DNA of 21,606 nucleotides from positions 1 to 21,606 of IMG/VR virus record IMGVR_UViG_3300020733_000089, one strand, 5' to 3'. Under the pieces are notes generated by a model. It did not search any database. It was not told the origin of the DNA and was given only the letters and a program-made list of their open reading frames with translations. Shown one piece after another: positions 7,701-13,747 of the stretch; positions within the stretch are counted from its first letter, which is position 1, and every line of letters begins with the position of its first letter. The position numbers and the translations under genes are program-made. Source of the stretch: a virus.

Positions 7701-10043
7701 TACCCTCAACTCCAGTCCTTGAGGTTCGACGGAACGGGGTACGTCGATTACGGGAACGCGGCGTCTTCTTCCTTGACCACCAATTTGTGGGCAAATTCGT
7801 GGACTATTGAGGGGTGGATTTATCCCCAAAATTCAGGCAACTACCAGTCCTTGATGGCCAGGGGAGTGGATTGGGGAGTTCTTTTCGACAACTCTAACGT
7901 GTTGAGATTCGTGTATGGTGCCACACAGGCTTACTATGGTTACATACCTCCTTTCAATACATGGAGTCATTTCGCTATCGTATATGACGGTACAAACATA
8001 AGCACGTACGGTGCAGGTGTGCGCCAGGGACAAGCGGCCGCGTCAGCATCGAACATGACGTTCGTCCCTACTGCAAATGTTCAGGTCGGATACAGCTACG
8101 GTTTCAGCAACTACTTCACTGGAAATATGGCTGACGTGCGTATTTCAAACGTGGCCGTGTATACGGGAACCAGCCCTGGAGCGCCGTCAGCCCCTTTCAC
8201 CACCAACGCCAACACCCTTCTCCTTTTGAAATCACTCAACCAACAGGTCGGTCAGACTTTGGAAGTTCAGGGCCGCGGCTTGAATTCGACGAGTATCGGT
8301 GCGGGAAGGAATATCTATTCCTTCCCCCCGGCGCCCATGAGCTCGTACCTGCTCGATACAACCTCGAACGCGTCCGTGACGTACGGGCAGGGCAAATACG
8401 TGGCGAGTGCGTCTTCAGACTCTCTTAGCGGTGCGAGTAACTATGCCGCTTGGAACGCCTTTGGTATTATTGGAGTGGCAACTGCATGGGTGACCCCAGG
8501 AACTCCATATAGTGGAAACCCTCCATACGGGCCAACGACTTCGACCTCGACTGTAGATACCATCGGAAACGCATATGCGGGTGAATGGCTCCAGATACAG
8601 TTACCAGTCTCGGTTTTACTCACAAAATATCAACTCAACCCAGGAAACGCAGGTCTCACTACTCAAGTCCCTGCAAAGTGGTGGGTCCTCGGAAGTCGTG
8701 ACGGAATAAACTGGACTCTGATCCACTCGGTGACTGGGTGGAGCGGGTTTGCGACTATGACATATAGCACGTTTCAGTTGGGGGCGACTCAAGCATACAA
8801 CTATTACCGTCTCGTCGTGAACCAGCTTATTGGGGCGGGAACTATAGCCGTCGTGGCTCAATGGACCCTCAACGGCACCGAGGAAGCGCTCTGTGTATCA
8901 AACGACAGCAAAATAGGAGTGGGCATCGCAAACCCGCAAAGGTCCTTGGAGGTTGCCGGAGACTTGGTCACGGGCGGGACGGTCTCGGCCGGGAATCCCT
9001 TGATGTACCGCAACAGAGTGATAAACGGGGACATGAGGATCGCGCAGAGGGGGACGTCGAACACAATTCCACTCGTTTCGGCAACTTATTATCTGATTGA
9101 TAGGTTCAACATTCAAGCAAACATGTCAGCCGGGTCAATCACACAGTATCAAAACACGTTGACCGTTTCAGATACACCGTACCAGTACGGGTTCAGGTAC
9201 GCGTCGAACATCGTCGTCAACTCGGCAGTCACAGCATCTTATGTCGTTCCTGGATATTTCATAGAAGGGTACACCATTCAGGACTTGAATTGGGGTACTT
9301 CGTTCGGGAGCCCTGTGACCCTTTCGTTTTGGTTCCGTACAAACGCACCTACGGGAAGTCAGTTCAATATGAACATAGGCAACTACGGTTCGGGCAACAC
9401 AAACTATAACATGGTCATCAACGCCAACTCGGGTGTTTGGCAATACTACACGTTTACGGTTCCACCACCACCCAACGGGTCTTCATGGGGTACAGGAAGT
9501 TCGGGAAGTTTACAGCTTTACATTTGTCCTGTAAATTCAGCAAGTGTAACGAGTGCTTCGAGTGCTTGGACGGGTGCATACACCTTGTACGGAAACTACC
9601 CGTGGATCAACTACGCGGGGACATACATCGCAATCACAGGAATCCAGCTCGAGAAGGGGACGATCGCGACCCCGTGGGAACAAAGACCATATGCCACTGA
9701 GCTCGCTCTTTGCCAACGTTATTATCAGCAGTTCGGAGGAAACGCTTTCACCCGTTTTGCGGCGGGTGGTGCGTACTCCACGGTCGGGGCGCACCTGGCC
9801 CTTCCCGCCCTCGTTACTATGAGAGCAAACCCGACAACAATATCCAATTCCGCAGTCACATCATTCTATCTGGAATACGGAGCTTCTTCAATTACGCCAA
9901 CTTCCTTAAGCTGTAGTTCAGCCGCTCCCAACAACATCAGTGTGGATGTCGGTGTCGCTTCGGGCCTGACAGCTGGTGGCGCCGTCGTCCTCATCGCCAA
10001 TAACACGACGGCCGCATTCTTGGGCTTCAGTGCGGAGCTTTAG
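4737..10043 (+). CDS. Giant multidomain adhesin/fibre (C1q-like, LamG-like, discoidin-like)
   Basis: 1768 residues from the ATG at 4737. An in-frame GTG at 4620 lies inside a hairpin and repeat spacer and was not chosen. Domains in order: N-terminal strand repeats (1-90); two C1q/TNF-like jelly rolls (about 115-262 and 290-423; signature F...GLY.I/V.....); a GLGVNP strand repeat (447-472); three LamG or concanavalin-like sandwiches (about 550-715, 750-905, 990-1165; signatures F.E.WV/I, W.H.A, V.NG); a discoidin (F5/8 type C) fold (about 1193-1380; EWLQIQLP, LGSRDGINW); a GVGIANP repeat (1393-1417); and a fibre C-terminal module (1423-1768; NGDMRIAQRG, QLEKGTIATPWE, ELALCQRYY). These folds commonly bind glycans or proteins, so a host-attachment role is inferred. 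There is no signal peptide and no peptidase motif. The last 126 bp overlap a minus-strand gene. Confidence 0.88.
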   Translation: MSATTFYNSTNLVGIGTLNAASVSTTLANVITANIQSMNVTGDSNLAGNLITQNIIMSSNLSTNTGFGNVYLTGNLVVAGNIFSIGGSVGSGSGTSQGVTYVLPSSYSLGSSFATGTAGPGIAGYHINLGSFGAQAVQAVSSFSASSGMLKFTSVGLYQIQCVLVGDQPAAKVGVGSTSSSSFPPSVTATSGYVYVYNYPLNSSPTTLVTIPLTITDVSKWYYLDAYFSTVAGSPTVLYQTAPTGGSAVGSNYGTYVQVGPFGNYLTSATGVASGLLANCTASSNLSGSYSSNTYRITLNSSNGWTVNGISTAISVTSNGNFTFNQAGLYEVNMCLNTVGVTPTQFQVGSLSSDTLSPSGTTPYYLYTYAPMYTQDPTTAIKLPLNITNTANVYFVECSFQGTQSANISLSTTSTFISLKPVGSYVTPTTNPWLQQGTTVYYNSGQVGLGVNPSAVTETFTVSGNTSFVGNVVTVGDTAGGLYVNAKRVPAGSLSVSSYVTGSVPLTTTTSLIQNYLSNAAAITSNTGTGTITQALSVQGASSGASGLNMGNGNSLRFSNLATSNLFIEMWVNLAGLGRFQDIIQRSTLTSPSDFAIYIHSLNYPVFYVSNATSLVTVNGSTISAGTWTHIAASYVRSSLTQGTLYIFVNGTLNNSAAFGSATGSQANVTSTANIYMFNDVGSSSYFSGNVADVRVMTGSVVPTASFTTAAAPFTVAPTYVTGMSTGYSSNLTLALQSQYFPGASTSPYGPCLTLPGTVGSYYTQASTADNTVFSSNGFTFEYWVNYASFANTTYPQIGKVSPTDAGFSWRFDSNVNAGVTFIYYNGGFVSAYGGSTQLVTGRWNHCAVQSNGTNIYIFINGVLVSTTAVSGTPATPTAPITIGQQNNATGGNFAIAKARLVYGNDTSAASKAAANVYSSGNFTANPNFAAVPAGATVAWQLESQYPLPTYPSIQDVTQLSAQTTAYGSLPTPVGGVTSNALSPYSTTYPQLQSLRFDGTGYVDYGNAASSSLTTNLWANSWTIEGWIYPQNSGNYQSLMARGVDWGVLFDNSNVLRFVYGATQAYYGYIPPFNTWSHFAIVYDGTNISTYGAGVRQGQAAASASNMTFVPTANVQVGYSYGFSNYFTGNMADVRISNVAVYTGTSPGAPSAPFTTNANTLLLLKSLNQQVGQTLEVQGRGLNSTSIGAGRNIYSFPPAPMSSYLLDTTSNASVTYGQGKYVASASSDSLSGASNYAAWNAFGIIGVATAWVTPGTPYSGNPPYGPTTSTSTVDTIGNAYAGEWLQIQLPVSVLLTKYQLNPGNAGLTTQVPAKWWVLGSRDGINWTLIHSVTGWSGFATMTYSTFQLGATQAYNYYRLVVNQLIGAGTIAVVAQWTLNGTEEALCVSNDSKIGVGIANPQRSLEVAGDLVTGGTVSAGNPLMYRNRVINGDMRIAQRGTSNTIPLVSATYYLIDRFNIQANMSAGSITQYQNTLTVSDTPYQYGFRYASNIVVNSAVTASYVVPGYFIEGYTIQDLNWGTSFGSPVTLSFWFRTNAPTGSQFNMNIGNYGSGNTNYNMVINANSGVWQYYTFTVPPPPNGSSWGTGSSGSLQLYICPVNSASVTSASSAWTGAYTLYGNYPWINYAGTYIAITGIQLEKGTIATPWEQRPYATELALCQRYYQQFGGNAFTRFAAGGAYSTVGAHLALPALVTMRANPTTISNSAVTSFYLEYGASSITPTSLSCSSAAPNNISVDVGVASGLTAGGAVVLIANNTTAAFLGFSAEL

Positions 10044-10760
10044 TGTGTAGGCTCTTTTCCAAGCGTTTATGCGCTCTCGGTTCTTTTCACGGTACTCTCG
10101 TGCCTTTTTCTTTAGGGCCTCTATCTGTTCTTCGGTCGGTTTGGCGTCGAACGGCTCCCCACGCCATCTCCACACGAACCCACCCGCTTGACTTTGCCGG
10201 AGCGAACAACAGTCCCTTACCCGGTTCACGCCCGTGGCTCGCACCGACTCCCATGTTTTCATGAACGTCCCATCGAGCGTGTACTGGTCAACGGGTTTCA
10301 TGGAGGCTTTCCTGGCCTCCCTGTCCTTTTGTCTTTGTTCCTCGGTTCGGTGATGACTCATATTCGGGCTTTGTCGCTGGCCTTCACTTATCCGACGCGC
10401 GTGTTCTTCAGAAAGTTTTACGCCTGCGTGTGAAATCTTGTTCGCCTCGCTTATCTTCCGTTTCGTCTCTTCGAGCATTTCACCACCTTCACCACCGGGT
10501 TTAAGGTTGTACCCGTTCGGGGCGCGTGTACCACGTTCAGCAATCTCCTTGACTTCTCGATCGTTCAGTTCCTCGTTCGGAATCTCACAAATGACCGAAA
10601 ATTCAAAGTTTTCTAGACCGTGAAGGGCAAATGCAGATCCTATGACGTGTTTGACCTTGCGCTTGTGTTCCTTCCAGCGCTCATGGACGTCCTGACGTCT
10701 CGTCTGTCCTATGTAGCACTTGCCATTCACAGTGTTTCGGATCTGGTATATGAAGCCCAT
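9918..10760 (-). CDS. GIY-YIG homing endonuclease with NUMOD/IENR1-type DNA-binding repeats
   Basis: 280 residues. The catalytic domain is clear: GFIYQIRN...CYIGQT (2-20), an arginine-rich helix (21-35), likely catalytic Glu69 in REVKEI, and PNGYNLKPGGEGG (81-93). It is followed by a NUMOD3-like segment (about 94-130), an IENR1/NUMOD1-like segment (156-200; VDQYTLDGTFMKTWESV ... QAGGFVWRW) and a basic helix (208-238). This is the layout of free-standing homing endonucleases, which cut a target and spread by repair. Residues 240-280 are read antisense through the end of the adhesin gene, so the native C-terminus has probably been replaced by read-through. The gene lies 21 bp after a small basic ORF on the same strand and separates the adhesin from its probable chaperone gene. 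Confidence 0.88.
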   Translation of the reverse strand: MGFIYQIRNTVNGKCYIGQTRRQDVHERWKEHKRKVKHVIGSAFALHGLENFEFSVICEIPNEELNDREVKEIAERGTRAPNGYNLKPGGEGGEMLEETKRKISEANKISHAGVKLSEEHARRISEGQRQSPNMSHHRTEEQRQKDREARKASMKPVDQYTLDGTFMKTWESVRATGVNRVRDCCSLRQSQAGGFVWRWRGEPFDAKPTEEQIEALKKKAREYREKNRERINAWKRAYTLKLRTEAQECGRRVIGDEDDGATSCQARSDTDIHTDVVGSG

Positions 10761-10781
10761 GCCTTACCCTGTCCTGAGATT

Positions 10782-10949
10782 TTATTTGGAAGCGTCCTGA
10801 GGCGCTGACTTCCGTCTGGCCCGGTACGCCGCCTTGGCTCTTCGGTCCCTCTCCAGTTTCTTCTGGTGTGACGCTTCCTCCTTGGCCTTGTGTGCCATCC
10901 ACAATTCGTACATCTTTTCTAGAGGCTCACCTTTGTACGTCTCTTCCAT
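10782..10949 (-). CDS. Small basic coiled-coil protein, paralogue of the ORF at 11460
   Basis: 55 residues starting METYKG-like: M-E-E-T-Y-K-G-E-P. The frame extends 14 codons further upstream, but the start at 10949 was chosen because the plus-strand paralogue begins M-E-T-Y-N-G-T-P, and because AATTATAG lies one base upstream of it. The rest is a charged helix (W.A...K.EEA.........RRA.A.YR). The family is not recognised. The K/R-rich YRE/YRA pattern resembles the basic helix near the C-terminus of the neighbouring GIY-YIG protein, so it may be a DNA-binding accessory or a fragment of such an enzyme; this is speculation. It is probably co-transcribed with the endonuclease 21 bp downstream. 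Confidence 0.65.
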   Translation of the reverse strand: MEETYKGEPLEKMYELWMAHKAKEEASHQKKLERDRRAKAAYRARRKSAPQDASK

Positions 10950-10989
10950 TCTATAATTTATTAATAAAAAACCCTCGTCTTTACTAGAC
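10950..10989. promoter_or_regulatory. A/T-rich divergent promoter region
   Basis: Only 40 bp separate the divergent starts at 10949 (minus) and 10990 (plus). The spacer holds TTTATTAATAAAAAA and carries a TWWANTAG-type box facing each gene: AATTATAG (10951-10958, minus) and TTTACTAG (10980-10987, plus). Divergent transcription from this stretch is inferred. Confidence 0.55.
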
Positions 10990-11388
10990 ATGACCCAGGT
11001 TCTCGCAATTTTGGATTCAAATACCTTGAATGTCGTCGACTGGTACTTTAGTGACTCGCCTATAGTTCCCGTGACTCCCGGTGTGACCCTCCCAGTCCCT
11101 GATGGTCTCTCGTGGGACGTCGTGAAAGGTCAGAAAGATCCAGAGACTGGTGAAGTCACGCTCGTGGCCGACCCCATGAAAATATCGGGACGGACAGAGT
11201 CCCTCTGGTCCGCCCTCCGCGCTCAACGAAACCAGCTCCTCACCGCCAGTGATTGGACTCAGGGAAACGACTCCCCACTGTCCACCGAGTCCAAGTCGGC
11301 GTGGGCGACGTACCGCCAGGCTCTGAGGAATTTGCCGGACGTGACGAGTGACCCTTTGAACCCCGTTTGGCCTACTCCTCCTCAGTAA
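10990..11388 (+). CDS. Phage tail-fibre assembly chaperone-like protein (Phage_tail_APC type)
   Basis: 132 residues. The C-terminal half (70-132) carries the pattern seen in phage tail assembly chaperones: W..LRAQRNQLLTASDWTQ, ND.PLS, K.AWATYRQALR.LP, then DPLNPVWPTPP at the end. The N-terminal half (1-65) is predicted beta-rich and ends in TGEVTLVADP. In phages such proteins assist folding or attachment of the fibre encoded beside them. A paralogue at 19250 directly follows the other giant adhesin, which suggests this one serves the adhesin at 4737, from which it is now separated by an inserted endonuclease cassette. TTTACTAG lies two bases before the ATG. Family assignment is from pattern only. 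Confidence 0.75.
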   Translation: MTQVLAILDSNTLNVVDWYFSDSPIVPVTPGVTLPVPDGLSWDVVKGQKDPETGEVTLVADPMKISGRTESLWSALRAQRNQLLTASDWTQGNDSPLSTESKSAWATYRQALRNLPDVTSDPLNPVWPTPPQ

Positions 11389-11459
11389 TTTCACTTGAAA
11401 ATTCATAGACTCCAGCGCCTCCGAACACTTAAAGTTATTTTCCCAAGATAAAATAGGGA

Positions 11460-11702
11460 ATGGAAACGTACAACGGAACGCCCATTAATCAGATCCTAGC
11501 ATTCTGGGATGCTCAGCAGCAAAAGGCTGAGGAGGCGAAGCAGCGCAGAGAAGAGAGCAATCGCAGAGCCCGTGCCAAGTACCGAGAGACGCACAGGGAA
11601 GCTGTACGTGAGCAGTCGGCTCGGTATTACGATGAAAATAGGGACAAAGTTTTGGCGAGTCACGCCGAGCGATACGCCCTCCGTAAGGTGGCGGCCGGCT
11701 GA
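11460..11702 (+). CDS. Small basic coiled-coil protein
   Basis: 80 residues, predicted almost wholly helical and highly charged. Residues 1-42 match the minus-strand ORF ending at 10949 (M-E-(E)-T-Y-.-G-.-P, W.A...K.EEA, RRA.A.YR). The extra C-terminal part has the repeat-like pattern YRE.HRE....Q..RYYDENRDKVL..HAERYALRK, a style common in basic extensions of viral HNH and GIY-YIG endonucleases. TAAAATAG sits three bases before the ATG, which supports expression. A hairpin/A-tract element begins right after the stop, and the helicase gene follows 54 bp later. Function unknown; an accessory DNA-binding role is a guess. Confidence 0.65.
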   Translation: METYNGTPINQILAFWDAQQQKAEEAKQRREESNRRARAKYRETHREAVREQSARYYDENRDKVLASHAERYALRKVAAG

Positions 11703-11703
11703 G

Positions 11704-11746
11704 TTTCCTCAGGAGACCCAGGCCGTCTCCTCAGAAAAAATCCCAG
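11704..11746 (+). promoter_or_regulatory. Hairpin/A-tract element, copy A (upstream of helicase)
   Basis: AGGAGAC (11711-11717) pairs with GTCTCCT (11725-11731) around the loop CCAGGCC. It is followed by CAG, six A's (11735-11740) and TCCCAG. A second copy lies at 13691-13734. The two differ at three positions plus one inserted base, and two of the three changes form a compensatory pair (A-T here, G-C there). It may end the small upstream gene, drive the helicase, or both. Confidence 0.65.
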
Positions 11747-11756
11747 GCCATACTAG

Positions 11757-13511
11757 ATGGCTCCCGTGTTCATGTGTTCGACCCCCAAGTCCAAGACCCC
11801 GGTCCAGCTCAGCACCCAGGCCGAGGTCGAAGAGTTTCTTCAGGCGAACCCATGTGCATGCGAAGTGCTTGTTTCCCGTAACGGAAAGAAGCCCTTTTTT
11901 GAGTACCAAATCAAGTCGGCCACCCGACTTTCAGAGTCTGAAATCCTTCAGCACCGGTGCGAATGCGAAAACGACCTCGAGGTTATCGTAAACGCCCAGG
12001 ACTACCCGAGACTCCGTATTTGCGGGATAGTGTGTACCTTCCAGGAAGATGACGCATGGGTCACCCACTTTCGTTTCGTCGTGACTGGAACACAGCTCGA
12101 TGACTATGTTATTCAGCTTCGTAAAATAACCGATGGTACGATATTCAATAAAGCTCCATCGAGTGTGTTGAGCTTCAAGGGTGCTACGCTCATAGGAGAC
12201 TCCACATGGCTCGATGTCTGTGTCCAGGCCCAGGACGACGATACGCTCAGGTGGGTCGTAAAGAACACGGATCAGATAAGCTACGAGCGTGAAAAGATCC
12301 AGTTTGAAAAGACGCACCTGAAAATCATGAACCCCTTTGGTTTCGTGCGTCTCGTGCCGAGCGGTATCCAACTCATGAATCGGGCGACGCTCTTTCACAT
12401 GAATGAAAACAAACTCATAAAGGACGAGCCTTTCGTCAAAAACTGGCTCAAGGATCCGAACATGCGCACGTATGAAAGACTTGACTTTCTCCCTCCACCG
12501 GCCGTGTGCCCCAAAGACGTCTTCAACACATGGCAAGGCTTTGCGTCCCAGAGAATCCAGGAGACGGGCGGGTCGGCCACCATGTTCATAGACCACGTCA
12601 AGGCTCTGTTCGAAGACCAGGCAGACTACGTGTTCAAGTGGCTCGCGAACATCGTCCAGTACCCAGGGCGCAAGACGGAGGTTGCGCTCGTCATCATAGG
12701 TCGCCAGGGCGCGGGCAAGTCGAGCGTCTTTGAGCACCTCATGAAAAAGGTCATAGGGGACGAGTACTTTGGCCACACCTCGAGCCCGGATCTCGACCTG
12801 TTTTCGCAGTTCGCACCCCTGACCAACTCGAAGATTATGGTGGTCGTGGACGATTTCAACGTTGGTACCATCAAGGTTAACTCGGACAGGTTCAAGACTT
12901 TCATCACGGGCGAGACGGTTCAGCACGAGGTCAAGGGAGTCACGCGGTGTACCCTCAACAACTGCTGTAACTACGTCATCATTCACAACAAACCAGACCC
13001 CGTGAAGCTCGACTCGGACGACAGACGCTATGCGGTGCTCGAGTGCTCCAACAAGTTCTACAAGAATACAGACTACTTCAACGAGTTGCGCAAGTACGCG
13101 AGCGTTCCCGCGAACATCAAGGCTATCTACGACCACCTCATGAGCATAGACATCTCACAGACCAACTTCCAGGCCGAACGCCCCATGACGGACATCTACA
13201 AGCGGGTCAAGAGCCTCTCGGCCGAAAAGGAACTCCTGTTCATTTACCACAAGGTTCAGAACGCCCTGGGCGCCACCATACGTATCAAAAGCTCAGACAT
13301 GTTCGACGAGTACCAGGACTGGGTCACGAGGTGTCGCTTCTCGGATTTCAAACCGAAAAACAAGTACACGCTCAAGCCGGCGCTCGACAAGATCCAGGGT
13401 GTCACGATCGAAAAGGGACACGCAGGGTCTTACACATGGATCATCGAGTGTCGCGAGGTCATCAAGGGGATAGAAGAGCAAGGGTATGACGTGTACGACC
13501 TTTCAGGGTAG
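11757..13511 (+). CDS. SF3-type helicase / DUF5906-like replication protein
   Basis: 584 residues. The ATPase core is clear: Walker A GRQGAGKSS (315-323), Walker B KIMVVVDDF with Asp365/Asp366, a sensor or motif C segment NYVIIHNK with Asn411, and an arginine-finger-like DDRRYAVLE around Arg423-424. This arrangement fits the SF3 helicases of DUF5906 type found in virophages, Polinton-like viruses, some phages and large DNA viruses, which unwind DNA for replication. The N-terminal 250 residues may derive from a primase, but I see no convincing DxD motif, so primase activity is doubtful. The C-terminal 110 residues look like a winged-helix tail. ATACTAG abuts the ATG. Direct hairpin elements flank the gene. 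It could be the virus's own replicative helicase or part of a mobile unit. Confidence 0.85.
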   Translation: MAPVFMCSTPKSKTPVQLSTQAEVEEFLQANPCACEVLVSRNGKKPFFEYQIKSATRLSESEILQHRCECENDLEVIVNAQDYPRLRICGIVCTFQEDDAWVTHFRFVVTGTQLDDYVIQLRKITDGTIFNKAPSSVLSFKGATLIGDSTWLDVCVQAQDDDTLRWVVKNTDQISYEREKIQFEKTHLKIMNPFGFVRLVPSGIQLMNRATLFHMNENKLIKDEPFVKNWLKDPNMRTYERLDFLPPPAVCPKDVFNTWQGFASQRIQETGGSATMFIDHVKALFEDQADYVFKWLANIVQYPGRKTEVALVIIGRQGAGKSSVFEHLMKKVIGDEYFGHTSSPDLDLFSQFAPLTNSKIMVVVDDFNVGTIKVNSDRFKTFITGETVQHEVKGVTRCTLNNCCNYVIIHNKPDPVKLDSDDRRYAVLECSNKFYKNTDYFNELRKYASVPANIKAIYDHLMSIDISQTNFQAERPMTDIYKRVKSLSAEKELLFIYHKVQNALGATIRIKSSDMFDEYQDWVTRCRFSDFKPKNKYTLKPALDKIQGVTIEKGHAGSYTWIIECREVIKGIEEQGYDVYDLSG

Positions 13512-13542
13512 GGTTCACCAAGGGTTCACCAAGGGTTCACCA
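13511..13542 (+). repeat. Tandem 11-bp repeat, about 2.9 copies
   Basis: GGGTTCACCAA occurs at 13511-13521 and 13522-13532, with a 10-base partial copy at 13533-13542. The array starts on the last base of the helicase TAG stop codon. It could be an iteron-like protein-binding array or simple slippage; the remaining spacer to 13690 shows no gene. Confidence 0.75.
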
Positions 13543-13690
13543 CGTCGTTTCTCGTGTTTTTGGTAAGAAACATACTTGAGTGGTGAAATGGAGAAGGGTG
13601 TGAACCCCGGGAAAGAGGAAAAATTCAGGACACTCTCGCATCGACCCATGATTTTTGGGGGCCCGGACCAGGGTCCACCTCCACCACCCT

Positions 13691-13734
13691 TTTCCTCGGG
13701 AGACCCAGGCCGTCTCCCCAGGAAAAAATCTCAG
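13691..13734 (+). promoter_or_regulatory. Hairpin/A-tract element, copy B (upstream of GIY-YIG-like gene)
   Basis: GGGAGAC (13698-13704) pairs with GTCTCCC (13712-13718) around the same CCAGGCC loop as copy A. It is followed by CAGG, six A's (13723-13728) and TCTCAG. The AAAATCTCAG segment lies the same 19 bases (counted after the A-run) from the ATG as in the minus-strand GIY-YIG gene, suggesting a shared promoter type. Confidence 0.65.
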
Positions 13735-13747
13735 CCCCTAGTACAGG

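Noticed and set aside
10043-10808. Several short plus-strand frames opposite the GIY-YIG and small basic genes
   Set aside because: They are antisense to genes with clear motifs, have no protein features of their own and no start boxes.
11389-11400. TTTC-ACTT-GAAA hairpin after the first chaperone-like gene
   Set aside because: Only four A/T-rich pairs; such a structure is expected by chance and is much weaker than the other post-stop hairpins.
11509-11991. 160-codon plus-strand frame overlapping the small basic ORF and the helicase start
   Set aside because: It crosses the stop-hairpin-promoter boundary and overlaps two better-supported genes. Its serine, arginine and proline rich composition is that of an out-of-frame reading.
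11757-12500. Archaeo-eukaryotic primase domain in the helicase N-terminus
   Set aside because: A THFRFVV segment vaguely recalls a primase motif, but no DxD or complete SxH pattern could be found, so no primase call is made.
11931-13136. 401-codon open frame on the minus strand across the helicase gene
   Set aside because: It lies entirely antisense to a gene with intact SF3 motifs, has a composition typical of a codon-bias shadow, and shows no recognisable motif or start-proximal box.
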